From JAGOZV01 sp964622895 (GTDB lineage: Bacteria > Patescibacteriota > Saccharimonadia > Saccharimonadales > Saccharimonadaceae): a stretch of DNA of 24,129 bases. Under the pieces are notes generated by a model. That model made no database searches. It worked only from the letters and a program-made list of their open reading frames with translations, and had not been told where the DNA came from. Positions 1 to 8,331 of the stretch are shown piece after piece (the stretch's first letter is position 1; the number at the start of each line of letters is the position of its first letter). The position numbers and the translations under genes were made by a program. The stretch is taken from the NCBI GenBank assembly GCA_964622895.1, contig CAZUSB010000008.1, forward strand, positions 1-24,129, written 5' to 3'.

Positions 1-189
1 ACACACTATCGCGATATACTAGGTGTTCCTTATGTCGGACTGAAAGTAGTTGGGACAGATGTGCCGCATGCACATGTGCATATTATCCCCTTTAGTCAGT
101 CTCATGAGCTACACGGCAAACAGGACTTAAATGCTCCTATTGATCATGATGAACTACAAAAACTTCAACATAAAATTGCAATAAAGTAA
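1..189 (+). CDS. HIT-family protein, C-terminal fragment
   Basis: The reading frame is open from base 1 to a TAA at 187-189 (62 residues) and its start lies upstream of the window. The fragment contains the histidine triad in the stretch GTDVPHAHVHIIPF (HAHVHII, H-x-H-x-H followed by hydrophobic residues), which is the nucleotide-binding and catalytic signature of HIT hydrolases of the HINT/Fhit branch. These enzymes split nucleoside phosphoramidates or dinucleoside polyphosphates in the cytoplasm. About half of a usual 110-140 residue HIT protein is present, and the C-terminal tail after the triad is short. The exact substrate cannot be told from this fragment. Confidence 0.9.
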   Translation, partial: THYRDILGVPYVGLKVVGTDVPHAHVHIIPFSQSHELHGKQDLNAPIDHDELQKLQHKIAIK

Positions 190-207
190 ATCCACCACAC
201 TATATAC

Positions 208-236
208 TTGACAAAAGATAAAGCATATGCTAATAT
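208..236 (+). promoter_or_regulatory. Near-consensus promoter with extended -10
   Basis: TTGACA at 208-213, a 17-base spacer, and TAATAT at 231-236 with TG at 228-229 (TGC TAATAT). This is a full -35, optimal spacing and an extended -10. Predicted transcription start is about 243, giving a leader of about 53 bases before the ATG at 296. Confidence 0.8.
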
Positions 237-295
237 GGGTTTTAGTATTCAATTAAAACAAAAAATATTAAAAAAGGAATACAAAAACAAATATT

Positions 296-649
296 ATGTA
301 TCAGTTATTAATTCAATCTACCACCCTGCCGATTCTTGTGTCGTCAATGATGGGTATTATGCTTCATGAAACACATTTAGATAGTGCGATTACTAAAGTC
401 GTGGCTTCACAAAATAGCGTTATGATGAAGGCCGAAATTACTAGTAGAGCACCTCATACCCACGCCCATGATAATTCGATGCTTGAGCATCTTAGGTCAC
501 TTAATTCTGGTCGTGCAAATGCCAAGCGAAACAAGGGAGAAAATGAGAAAAAATATATTATCCAAAAACGAAATTCATCTCGTTCCCTGTCTAGCGATGG
601 CACACTGATGCCACAGGATACAGAGCTTAACCGAGAATGTTTAGTCTAG
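296..649 (+). CDS. Hypothetical small protein, hydrophobic N-terminus and basic tail
   Basis: This is an open frame of 117 codons ending in TAG, and I do not recognise the family. Residues about 4-22 are hydrophobic (LLIQSTTLPILVSSMMGIML), like a signal peptide or single membrane helix without a basic N-terminal region. Residues 50 onwards are polar, with a short His-rich patch (HTHAHD) and a lysine/arginine-rich segment around 75-95. A strong promoter at 208-236 points into it, which is the main reason to believe it. An AGGA (275-278) lies about 17 bases before the ATG, too far for a good ribosome binding site. Its last 9 bases overlap the 3' end of valS on the other strand. It could be a fast-evolving secreted or membrane protein; a non-coding transcript remains possible. 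Confidence 0.5.
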   Translation: MYQLLIQSTTLPILVSSMMGIMLHETHLDSAITKVVASQNSVMMKAEITSRAPHTHAHDNSMLEHLRSLNSGRANAKRNKGENEKKYIIQKRNSSRSLSSDGTLMPQDTELNRECLV

Positions 650-3190
650 AACTTTTAGCTCGTTAACTAACTTATCTACCAAAATTTGCTTTTGCTCTAA
701 TTGTTTTTTACTGTCTTCTACTAGCGCAGTCGGAGCCTTTTTGATGTAATTTTCATTTGCCAGTCGTATATTTAGAGCTTTTATTTGATGACGTACCTCT
801 TGGATACGAATTTCCAGATTAGTTTGGTGTTCAGCTAAGGTCCTTTTGTCTACATTTAACCACGCTTCCCTACCACTCGCAGCTAAACGTAGTCCCTGAG
901 GTTGTTCAACCTTTTTTACGTCTTCTACGCCTGTTAGCTGTTTGATTAAAGATGCGTGATCATCAACTAATGTATCATTTTCGTATAAGATATCGTATTT
1001 TTTATTACCTGGGAGTTCGTGAGTAACATAACGCACCTCATTTACTAGTTTTTTAATACGTTTAAATTGAGCTGCAGAAATTTCATTATACTCAACTAGT
1101 TGAGGCCAGTCACTAGAAATCAGCATATCGTCTCTCCAAGGTATATTTTGCCAGATAGTTTCCGTTACAAATGGCGCGAAAGGATGTGCAATTTTAAGAG
1201 AAGTTTCCAACACCCAAGCGAGAACCGAGGCGTTAACTCCGTCTTTACTGGACTCTATGTACCAGTCAGCGACCAAGTCCCAGATTGTGTGATAAACAGT
1301 CTGAGTTGCTTCAGCGAATCGATATTCATTAAGTTGTTGCTCTAGTGAGCTAATAGCCTGATCTAGCTCGCTTATTATCCAGTGATCTGCTATAGAACGT
1401 GGTTCAGGGGTGACAGGCTGATAGCCTTCGGGGATTTTTGCGCCTATAAACCGAGAGACATTCCATAATTTATTGCAAAAATTACGTCCAGCAATAACCT
1501 TGTCCTCGCTAAATGCTTGATTCTGCCCTGCCGAACGATTAGAGACAACCCCTATCCTCATTGCGTCTGAACCGTATTTAGAGATCGTTTCTATAGGGTT
1601 GACGACATTTCCTTTACTCTTGCTCATCTTTTGACCCTTAGGGTCTAAAACGAGCCCATTAAGGTAAACCTCTTTGAACGGCACTTTGCCTGTAGTATAA
1701 AGTCCCAACATTAACATACGTAATACCCATTGATAGAGGATATCTGCACCAGTCTCCATAACAGATAATGGATAGAATTCAGCCAATTCCCCACCAGATA
1801 GATAGTCTGTTGTTATATATGGCCACTGTCCACTACTAAACCAAGTGTCAAAAGTATCTTCGTCACGACTGTACATTCGATTATCTACGAGAATGGTTTT
1901 TTCATCCACATTTCTATTGAAAATCCAATCGGTTGGATCCTTGGTGTTTTGAAATGCTGGGATCGGTATACCCCAAGGGATTTGACGTGAGATATTCCAG
2001 TCCTTTAACCCCTCTAGATACTGAATAGCCACGCGTTTCTTGCTGACCGGGATAATTTTAATTTGGTCGTCATTTAAGGCTTCAATAGCCATCTTTGCGA
2101 GCGGTTTAGTGTTGATAAACCACTGTTCTTTCAGTAGGGGTTGTATCGGTTTATCGCTTTTATAGTCATAACCTACGGTGTGAGTAATTGACTCCTCTCC
2201 GCGTAAAAGTTGTTCGGTTTTTAAAGCGATCAAGGTTCGCTTACGTGCTTCTTCAGGGGTTAAACCTTCGAATTGACCCGGCACATTTGTCATTTTGCCA
2301 TCAAATCCAATGATCTGACGTCTTTCTAGGTTGTGTCGCTCCCCTACTTCGTAATCATTTGGGTCGTGAGCTGGTGTAATTTTTACAGCACCTGTACCAT
2401 ACTTAGGGTCTACGTAGCTGTCTGCTATAACAGGTATTTCCCTGTCTGCTAATGGTAATAATACTCGTGTACCGATCAAATCTTTGTATCTTTCGTCGTC
2501 TGGGTGAACCGCTATTGCTGTATCGCCAAACATGGTTTCTGGACGGGTAGTCGCTACAACTATCTCTCCGATCTTATCGTACGTTGGGTAAGCGATTTTC
2601 CACAAAGTCCCCTTCTCTTCTTTGTATTTAACTTCAATATCTGAGTAGCTTGTTTGGTAGGTTGTACTGTAGTTTACAATCCTTTCACCTCTGTAAATTA
2701 AGCCTTCGCGCCACATTTTTTCAAATGTATCATATACAGTGTATATAACTTTTTCATCCAGTGTAAAAGTTAAATTATTCCAGTCTGCACTAGCTCCAAT
2801 TGCTCTAAGTTGTAATTCCATATTTCCACGTTGTTGTTGAACAAAATTCCAAACCTGACTGTAGAGTTGTTCTCTCGAAAAATCAAAACGACTTTTCCCT
2901 TGTTCTTGAAGAATTTTGTCATAGACTACCCATGTTTCAAACCCTGCATGGTCTGCTCCGGGTAGATAGGCGGTTTTGCGGCCTTTCATTCGGTGATAAC
3001 GAATAAGAATATCTTGTAGAGTAACAGTTAATGCATGGCCAACATGAAGGTTACCATTGGCGTTTGGCGGCGGCATGACAATAGAATAGGGTTCGCCCTT
3101 CCCTGTTGGCTCAAAGGCATCGCTATGCTCCCATAGGGCATATACTTCTGGCTCATATAAATTAGGCTCATAAGTTTTAGGTAAATTCAT
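641..3190 (-). CDS. valS: Valyl-tRNA synthetase
   Basis: This class I synthetase charges tRNA-Val with valine in the cytoplasm. The 849-residue product has the HIGH-type motif HVGH at residues 49-52 after PPPNANGNL, the CP1 editing domain with ATTRPETMFGD near 213-223 and the AHDPNDYEVG stretch near 274-283, the ValRS-type DTWFSSGQWP near 448-457, and KMSKS at 521-525. The last 60 or so residues are a lysine/glutamine-rich heptad-like helix pair, matching the C-terminal coiled coil of ValRS. It is slightly shorter than typical bacterial ValRS (about 880-950). Around 173-184 the sequence NYSTTYQTSYSD replaces the usual NWCPxCxTALSD, so the zinc-type cysteines are gone. The start ATG has no Shine-Dalgarno-like sequence. 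Transcription probably comes from the extended -10 at 3280-3288. It is convergent with the orphan gene at 296-649. Confidence 0.97.
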   Translation of the reverse strand: MNLPKTYEPNLYEPEVYALWEHSDAFEPTGKGEPYSIVMPPPNANGNLHVGHALTVTLQDILIRYHRMKGRKTAYLPGADHAGFETWVVYDKILQEQGKSRFDFSREQLYSQVWNFVQQQRGNMELQLRAIGASADWNNLTFTLDEKVIYTVYDTFEKMWREGLIYRGERIVNYSTTYQTSYSDIEVKYKEEKGTLWKIAYPTYDKIGEIVVATTRPETMFGDTAIAVHPDDERYKDLIGTRVLLPLADREIPVIADSYVDPKYGTGAVKITPAHDPNDYEVGERHNLERRQIIGFDGKMTNVPGQFEGLTPEEARKRTLIALKTEQLLRGEESITHTVGYDYKSDKPIQPLLKEQWFINTKPLAKMAIEALNDDQIKIIPVSKKRVAIQYLEGLKDWNISRQIPWGIPIPAFQNTKDPTDWIFNRNVDEKTILVDNRMYSRDEDTFDTWFSSGQWPYITTDYLSGGELAEFYPLSVMETGADILYQWVLRMLMLGLYTTGKVPFKEVYLNGLVLDPKGQKMSKSKGNVVNPIETISKYGSDAMRIGVVSNRSAGQNQAFSEDKVIAGRNFCNKLWNVSRFIGAKIPEGYQPVTPEPRSIADHWIISELDQAISSLEQQLNEYRFAEATQTVYHTIWDLVADWYIESSKDGVNASVLAWVLETSLKIAHPFAPFVTETIWQNIPWRDDMLISSDWPQLVEYNEISAAQFKRIKKLVNEVRYVTHELPGNKKYDILYENDTLVDDHASLIKQLTGVEDVKKVEQPQGLRLAASGREAWLNVDKRTLAEHQTNLEIRIQEVRHQIKALNIRLANENYIKKAPTALVEDSKKQLEQKQILVDKLVNELKVLD

Positions 3191-3222
3191 ACTATTTATC
3201 TATGGCAGTTTCTAATAAGTTT

Positions 3223-3234
3223 TTTCACGTGAAA
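3223..3234. repeat. 12-base perfect palindrome in valS leader
   Basis: TTTCACGTGAAA is a perfect palindrome between valS and the FemX-like gene. It lies about 35 bases before the valS start, inside the predicted valS leader. It could be an operator half-site pair or a small RNA hairpin; nothing identifies a binding protein. Confidence 0.5.
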
Positions 3235-3269
3235 GTAGGTATTACTTAATAATCAGGACTCCACCTACT
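3234..3269. repeat. Inverted repeat in valS leader
   Basis: AGTAGGT at 3234-3240 and ACCTACT at 3263-3269 form a 7-base inverted repeat with a 22-base loop. On the minus strand it would fold near the 5' end of the valS transcript, whose start is predicted near 3273. No T-box core sequence was seen, so this is described only as a potential stem. Confidence 0.4.
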
Positions 3270-3279
3270 CCTTAATATC

Positions 3280-3288
3280 ATTATATCA
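3280..3288 (-). promoter_or_regulatory. valS promoter, extended -10
   Basis: On the minus strand the sequence reads TGATATAAT: TG, one base, then a perfect TATAAT. There is no recognisable -35 at 17 bases. The predicted start near 3273 gives a leader of about 83 bases for valS. It lies back to back with the femX-like promoter at 3295-3303. Confidence 0.6.
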
Positions 3289-3294
3289 CAATTT

Positions 3295-3303
3295 TGTTAT
3301 AAT
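3295..3303 (+). promoter_or_regulatory. FemX-like gene promoter, extended -10
   Basis: The sequence is TGTTATAAT: TG, one base, then a perfect TATAAT at 3298-3303. Transcription would begin around 3310-3311, leaving only 3-4 bases before the ATG at 3314, so the mRNA should be essentially leaderless. No -35 is visible. Confidence 0.6.
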
Positions 3304-3313
3304 AAGAGTTATA

Positions 3314-4315
3314 ATGCTAAAGTTAAAAGAAATTAAAGACCAACAGAAGTGGGATGATTTAATCCTAGATAATAATAGTCATCCTTTTCAGTTATGGGGC
3401 TGGGGTGAGGTAAAAGCTACCCATGGATGGAAAAGAGACCGTTTAGTTTTGTTATTAGATGATAATACTATGGAAGCATTACAGGTATTGACCAAAAAAT
3501 TACCATGGCCTCTAAAAAACTTCTCATATATCCCCAGAGGACTCATATCAGAAGAGGTAGGTGAAGAAGCTTATAATAGAGTCGCTGAATTTGTAAAAGG
3601 GAAGTATCAATCCGTCGTATTATCTATTGAGCCTCATAGTTTTAACAAGGTAAACTACAAGGGATGGAAACGTATAAACAACCAAAATTCAATATTAGTC
3701 GACCAGACTATTTTAATTGACTTAACTCAACCTGAAGAGAAGATTTTGGCTAATATGGGACGAAAAACCAGACAAAGTATCAATAAAGCCAAGAGAAATA
3801 CCGATGAAATACGACAGATAACTAACCTAGATGAGTTACAAAAGTGCCTAGATATCTATGAGCAAACAAGCAAGAGGTCTGATTTTGCTATTCACTCTAG
3901 AGAATATTACGAGACTGTTTTTGGTGAATTAAAGAGTAATTCGGTCATTTATGGTGCTTATATTAACGGTGAGCTGGTAGGCTTCTTATGGTTAGCAATC
4001 AGTGGCAGCGTTGCCTACCAGATGTATAGTGGAATAAATTCGATAGGCGCTAAAAACAGAGTAAATTATGCCCTGAGGTGGCACTCTATCGTCAAGGCAA
4101 AAGAGTGGGGATTAAAAGATTATGATTTCGGTGGGCTGATGCCGGGTGGGGTAGAGGCCTTCAAAAAAGGTTGGAGTACCCAGTCAACACAATTTAGTGG
4201 AGCCTATGATAAGCCTTTATCTATTTGGTATCCTCTGTGGAAATACGGAAAACCAATAGCAAGTCAGGTGAACCAACAAATTAAAGCAATCAAACGAAAT
4301 GCTAAGCGTAGTTAG
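3314..4315 (+). CDS. FemAB/FemX-like peptidoglycan aminoacyltransferase
   Basis: This 333-residue protein belongs by appearance to the FemABX family (double GNAT fold), whose members transfer amino acids from aminoacyl-tRNA to the stem peptide of lipid II. Visible family features are the N-terminal HPFQLWGWGEVKATHGWK stretch, the central GRKTRQSINKAKR basic motif that precedes the second GNAT domain, and the C-terminal YDFGGLMPGGVEAFKKGW signature near 267-286. The family is usually 330-420 residues without extra domains, and this fits the short form lacking the coiled-coil arm of FemA. It is more divergent from the two tandem FemAB genes at 13365-15392 than they are from each other. It starts almost at its predicted transcription start and runs convergently into tsaD with a 4-base overlap. 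The amino acid it adds is not readable from sequence. Confidence 0.85.
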   Translation: MLKLKEIKDQQKWDDLILDNNSHPFQLWGWGEVKATHGWKRDRLVLLLDDNTMEALQVLTKKLPWPLKNFSYIPRGLISEEVGEEAYNRVAEFVKGKYQSVVLSIEPHSFNKVNYKGWKRINNQNSILVDQTILIDLTQPEEKILANMGRKTRQSINKAKRNTDEIRQITNLDELQKCLDIYEQTSKRSDFAIHSREYYETVFGELKSNSVIYGAYINGELVGFLWLAISGSVAYQMYSGINSIGAKNRVNYALRWHSIVKAKEWGLKDYDFGGLMPGGVEAFKKGWSTQSTQFSGAYDKPLSIWYPLWKYGKPIASQVNQQIKAIKRNAKRS

Positions 4316-5421
4316 TTAGACCAAGACGTCTCGTTCATTGATATACTCGGTTCGACCTCAAGCGTGTAGGGGTCTGTAGGTGCTACTTTTTGGGATTGAT
4401 AATAAGCAAGGGTGGCGACCATTGACGCGTTGTCTGTACAGAGCTCAATTGGCGCATAATCTATGTTGATTGGCAGAGCCTTGGACAGTTGAGACCTCAA
4501 CTCTTGATTTGCAGCCACACCACCGGCAATGACAATAGATTCAGGATGATATTCATCGTAAGCTTTAACAACCTTGGCTACCAAAGTTTTTACTGCAGTG
4601 AATTGGAAAGACGCGGCAAAATCAGCTTGTTGTTCAGGTGTCAAAAGCTCTGCCAGTTTATAAGAGGGGTAATCAATAGAAACATTTACCTCTTGTTGTA
4701 ATTTACGCAACACTGCTGTTTTTAAGCCTGAAAAACTAAAGTCATAAAGGTTGCTCATCTTGGATATAGGGAATTTATAAGCAGAAGAGTTACCTGATGG
4801 TGCAAGTTGTGAAATGGCAGGTCCACCAGGGTAGGGGAGGCCAATTATTTTGGCTACCTTGTCAAAAGCTTCGCCTACAGCGTCATCTCTAGTTTGACCG
4901 ATTAATTCATAGTCACCATGTTTTTTAAATAACACCAACTGAGTATGTCCACCAGATACGATAAGCGCTAAAAGTGGAAATTTGGGCTGATTTTCATGGA
5001 GTTTCATTATGATTTCAGAGACTGCTCTCGGATATTTTTTGTCCTGTTCTGATGTAATCAAGAAATTACTATATACATGAGCTTCTACGTGGTGAATAGG
5101 GTAAAGTGGCTTATTTTTAATTATTGCAAGAGTGCGTGCGGTTAGTGTGCCAATCAATAAGGAGCCAAGTAGACCAGGCGCATAAGTCACGGCGATTGCA
5201 TCTATCGCATCCCAGTCTAGATGTGCGTCGGATAACGCTTTCTCTACAACCGGTACCATAACTTCTATATGGCTACGAGCGGCGATTTCAGGAATCACGC
5301 CACCATATCGGGCGTGAATATCTATTTGCGAATTGACAACATGACTTAATAAATATTTTCCGTCTTCAACAACAGAGGCTGCCGTCTCATCACAACTACT
5401 CTCAATACCTAAAATCTTCAC
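4312..5421 (-). CDS. tsaD: tRNA N6-threonylcarbamoyladenosine transferase TsaD
   Basis: TsaD transfers the threonylcarbamoyl group from TC-AMP to A37 of ANN-decoding tRNAs, working with TsaB and TsaE. The 369-residue product begins MKILGIESSCDETAASVV, carries the metal-binding HHVEAH at 110-115, the ASKHA nucleotide-binding IVSGGHTQL near 154-162, GEAFDKVAKIIGLPYPGG in the middle, FSFSGLKTAV, and a GGVAANQELR motif near the C-terminus. It is about 30 residues longer than E. coli TsaD. Part of this is an insertion near 122-147, between the HHVEAH segment and the SGGHTQ motif. The start codon is GTG (5419-5421). No Shine-Dalgarno precedes it, but an extended -10 sits exactly where the GTG would be the first transcribed codon. 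It is divergent from the SGNH hydrolase gene. Confidence 0.97.
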   Translation of the reverse strand: MKILGIESSCDETAASVVEDGKYLLSHVVNSQIDIHARYGGVIPEIAARSHIEVMVPVVEKALSDAHLDWDAIDAIAVTYAPGLLGSLLIGTLTARTLAIIKNKPLYPIHHVEAHVYSNFLITSEQDKKYPRAVSEIIMKLHENQPKFPLLALIVSGGHTQLVLFKKHGDYELIGQTRDDAVGEAFDKVAKIIGLPYPGGPAISQLAPSGNSSAYKFPISKMSNLYDFSFSGLKTAVLRKLQQEVNVSIDYPSYKLAELLTPEQQADFAASFQFTAVKTLVAKVVKAYDEYHPESIVIAGGVAANQELRSQLSKALPINIDYAPIELCTDNASMVATLAYYQSQKVAPTDPYTLEVEPSISMNETSWSN

Positions 5422-5427
5422 ATTTTT

Positions 5428-5436
5428 ATAATAACA
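5428..5436 (-). promoter_or_regulatory. tsaD promoter giving a leaderless mRNA
   Basis: On the minus strand the sequence reads TGTTATTAT, an extended -10 whose last base is 7 positions from the G of the GTG start at 5421. Counting +1 seven bases after the hexamer puts transcription start on the start codon itself. No clear -35 is present. Confidence 0.6.
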
Positions 5437-5438
5437 TA

Positions 5439-5467
5439 TTGCACAAAACTTAAAACTAGCTTAAAAT
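5439..5467 (+). promoter_or_regulatory. Possible promoter of SGNH hydrolase gene
   Basis: TAAAAT (5462-5467) is a 5/6 match to the -10, with TTGCAC (5439-5444) as a weak -35 at a 17-base spacing. It overlaps the divergent tsaD promoter region. The gene itself has a strong ribosome binding site (AAGGAGG, 5487-5493). Confidence 0.35.
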
Positions 5468-5500
5468 ATAAATATAAGTCGCTTTTAAGGAGGATTTCAG

Positions 5501-8248
5501 ATGAGGCAGTTTGTCACGACTTTAAATATATTAATGTTAAGTATAATTTTTATATTTATCGTAGTTCCACAGGTGGGTGCAAGTAGCATAAGAGATGATC
5601 AGTATGAGATATTAGACAGTCAAGAAATAACGACTTTCAGTGATTGTCTGTATAACGAACAGGTAAAGTTAGTAAAAAATCAGCCACTAACAACTTGTCT
5701 TTATGAGAGTGGCTCAAAGACAGTCGGTATTTATAATGACAGGGGTTATGGTAGAGTTGGTGTGAATTTCTTATCTGGCTTGGAGTTATACCCAGTTAAA
5801 ATTCATGGGAATTATTTTGATTGCCTCTATGCTACGTGTATATATTTGTCAGATTCGGACACTTTATTGAATATGGAGCGGGTTACTACCGGAAACTATT
5901 ATTCACCGGTATTATACAAGAATTTTACAAAAAATCTGTCCATGCGAAATGAATTTGGTGAGAAATATTTTGACTATATCAATCCTGAGAGGGAAGTTAT
6001 GATGACACAAAAAGGGGGTTCGCCTTTTGGGTTAAGAGGTAAGCCATACAGCGTTTCTGCCAACGGAAAATGGTTAGTGATTTATCTTATGAATGTCGGT
6101 ATAGTTCGGTATGATCTAAAAGAAGGTACGCACCTTAGAGTTTATCCAGACGTACTTGAGCCTAGAGGCTATCCAATGGCCACTAGTGAATTGGCAATTG
6201 ACAACTCAGGAAAAAATATTGTGCATGTCGGAACAAATGCCGGCGTCGGTAGATATTTCGTAAGTGAGGGCTGCGGTGATTACAAATTAGATAATTCACC
6301 AATGGACAATTTATGTCCTCGTATTGAGATAAACCCAGAGAAATTAATATGGTCATTTCACTACGCGACAAAACCGGTTATTTACGAGAACGGCACAATC
6401 GGATTTATTGTTATATCAACCGATGGCTACTTAAAATATAAAAAAGTTATCATCGGGCCGGCGGGCAGCAGTGTCTCGTCATTGGATCTGTTGGCTTTAG
6501 GAGACTCGTTTAGTAGTGGAGAAGGGGAAACTGATGACAAATATTACTTGCCAGGTACAAATACCGAAAAAGAGAAGTGTCACGTCAGTCTGCGTTCTTA
6601 TCCATATCTAGTAGCGAACTTGCGAAATCATCCGAGTAGCAGGGTTCGAAGTGTCGCCTGTTCAGGAGCGATTACAGAAGATATTACCGGACATGCGGGT
6701 TATCTGGGTCAGAGAGGAAGATTAAAAGATTTAATCAGCCCAGCAATTTACGTAAATACCCTCCAGGAACAAGCTCAACGAGATTACTTACCAGGAAGAA
6801 TAGAACAACAGTACTTTGTAGGTTCGTCTAAGGCTAATGTGGTGACAGTCGGTATCGGAGGAAACGATTCTGGGTTGATGTCTAAGCTCAACCAATGTGC
6901 CATGTCCGATACTTGCAAATGGGCAAGAGATGAATCTTACAAGGCTGCTGTAGCTAATGAGATAAAAGGTTTATTTAACAAACTAACTAAAACGTACAAA
7001 GAATTAAAAAAACAATCACCAAATTCTGATATTTATGCGGTTGGCTACCCACAAATAATGAACACGAACTTGATTTGTAATGATCTACTAGGTGTGGCAT
7101 TTAACCAGACAGAGCGAATATTTATAAAAGAATCTTTGGCCTATATAAATAACATAGTTCAGTTGTCTGCAAAGAACGCAGGCGTAAAATATATCGACAT
7201 AGAGCAAGCTTTTTTAGGAAACATGTTGTGCGATTCAACAAGTAACCCAGCGATGAACGGGATAAGATTTGGTGATGATATTGCAATTTTAAATCTAGGA
7301 AAACATATTGGAAACGAAAGTTTTCACCCAACGCCATATGGACATCAGTTGATTGCAGAATATATGGAGGGGCAAATATTACTTTTGCCGGATACGAATG
7401 AAAAAGTTGATTACGAGCAAATTGGCACATTACAACCTGAAGCCGCACCTGAATATTGGCCAGAATCTGCACTCAACAATGTAGAGGTTCGGCATTTGGA
7501 TATATTTACGACTGATACGAATGATTCCGCTGGCATACTCTCCGCTATAGATGGGGGGTCAGAAATGAACCTTGAGGTAAAACGACTGGGCAAAGACGAG
7601 ACACTCATAGACATAACTTTTCATAAGGATAATCTTTCAGAAGTAATTCAAGGTGTTAATTACGAGGACTGGGAGCCGGGCGTATATAGCTTGACATTAA
7701 AATGTAGATCTCTAAATGATACGCCACTCGAGATTTATAGTACACATATAGTTGAGATGCCCAAAGAGGTGGATGAGGATGAAATAGAACCGAGCGAGCC
7801 ACAAGAGGAGAACATAAAGGAAGAAGGTATGTCAAACAACATTGACAACAAAGATAATACTGCCGAAAATAATGAGAAGGTGGATAATTCTATCGAGACA
7901 ATTAGTGGTAGTGCTTCGGGTGTATCAGACCCAGCTTTGATGCACCAAAAATTTTATGAACTACCACAAACAAATATTGATAAAAATAATAAAAGTAGAC
8001 AACTATTAGCTACAGCCTCAAAAGTAATGATGAAAGAAAAAGAGAACTCCTCAAATAAAGAAGTGAAGCGTGAAGAGGTGCAATCTAAAAAAGACCCATC
8101 AACTAAGCTAGCAACACCTAATGAGAAGAAATATACCGGAAGCAATGAAATATCACAAGAGGTGATTCAATTATCAAAATTTGTCGGATTTACAATGCTG
8201 TCTTTAGGGATAACCTATGTCGCGATTCGAAAGATAAGTAGTATTTAA
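5501..8248 (+). CDS. Secreted, C-terminally anchored SGNH/GDSL hydrolase
   Basis: The 915-residue protein has a signal peptide (hydrophobic residues about 8-23, LNILMLSIIFIFIVVPQVGA). A roughly 300-residue N-terminal region of unknown fold contains several cysteines (49, 66, 108, 113, 258, 272) and may be a beta-rich repeat domain. The SGNH esterase/lipase domain follows: block I LLALGDSFSSGEGE with Ser336, block III VGIGGNDSG with Asn455, block V SFHPTPYGHQ with the catalytic-type His609. After about residue 630 comes a smaller domain and a long Glu/Lys/Asn-rich linker (about 755-885), ending in one membrane helix (about 892-909) and RKISSI. This suggests an enzyme exported and tethered to the membrane, acting outside the cell on esters such as lipids or acetylated polymers; the substrate is unknown. 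The start is supported by AAGGAGG 7 bases upstream. Confidence 0.88.
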   Translation: MRQFVTTLNILMLSIIFIFIVVPQVGASSIRDDQYEILDSQEITTFSDCLYNEQVKLVKNQPLTTCLYESGSKTVGIYNDRGYGRVGVNFLSGLELYPVKIHGNYFDCLYATCIYLSDSDTLLNMERVTTGNYYSPVLYKNFTKNLSMRNEFGEKYFDYINPEREVMMTQKGGSPFGLRGKPYSVSANGKWLVIYLMNVGIVRYDLKEGTHLRVYPDVLEPRGYPMATSELAIDNSGKNIVHVGTNAGVGRYFVSEGCGDYKLDNSPMDNLCPRIEINPEKLIWSFHYATKPVIYENGTIGFIVISTDGYLKYKKVIIGPAGSSVSSLDLLALGDSFSSGEGETDDKYYLPGTNTEKEKCHVSLRSYPYLVANLRNHPSSRVRSVACSGAITEDITGHAGYLGQRGRLKDLISPAIYVNTLQEQAQRDYLPGRIEQQYFVGSSKANVVTVGIGGNDSGLMSKLNQCAMSDTCKWARDESYKAAVANEIKGLFNKLTKTYKELKKQSPNSDIYAVGYPQIMNTNLICNDLLGVAFNQTERIFIKESLAYINNIVQLSAKNAGVKYIDIEQAFLGNMLCDSTSNPAMNGIRFGDDIAILNLGKHIGNESFHPTPYGHQLIAEYMEGQILLLPDTNEKVDYEQIGTLQPEAAPEYWPESALNNVEVRHLDIFTTDTNDSAGILSAIDGGSEMNLEVKRLGKDETLIDITFHKDNLSEVIQGVNYEDWEPGVYSLTLKCRSLNDTPLEIYSTHIVEMPKEVDEDEIEPSEPQEENIKEEGMSNNIDNKDNTAENNEKVDNSIETISGSASGVSDPALMHQKFYELPQTNIDKNNKSRQLLATASKVMMKEKENSSNKEVKREEVQSKKDPSTKLATPNEKKYTGSNEISQEVIQLSKFVGFTMLSLGITYVAIRKISSI

Positions 8249-8272
8249 TAACAAAGTGACAGATGTAGGTTA

Positions 8273-8301
8273 TTGACTAACAAAGTAATATATAGTAAAC
8301 T
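8273..8301 (+). promoter_or_regulatory. Promoter of the RAYT-like gene
   Basis: TTGACT (8273-8278), a 17-base spacer and TAAACT (8296-8301). A 9-base direct repeat, TAACAAAGT, occurs at 8249-8257 and 8278-8286, on each side of the -35 region, and could be an operator. The predicted start near 8308 leaves room for the AAGGAG at 8315-8320. Confidence 0.5.
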
Positions 8302-8331
8302 GTAACGAACCTTAAAGGAGTGAGTGTAAAA

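Noticed and set aside
3191..3273. T-box riboswitch upstream of valS
   Set aside because: A leader with a possible stem exists, but I see no T-box core sequence, no specifier loop and no terminator, so only an inverted repeat is reported.
7122..7614. Minus-strand open frames inside the SGNH hydrolase gene
   Set aside because: Antisense shadows of a well-supported gene, with no start signals and no recognisable product.
8320..8331. GTG at 8320 as the start of the RAYT-like gene
   Set aside because: The GTG overlaps the Shine-Dalgarno AAGGAG itself; the ATG at 8332 is correctly spaced.
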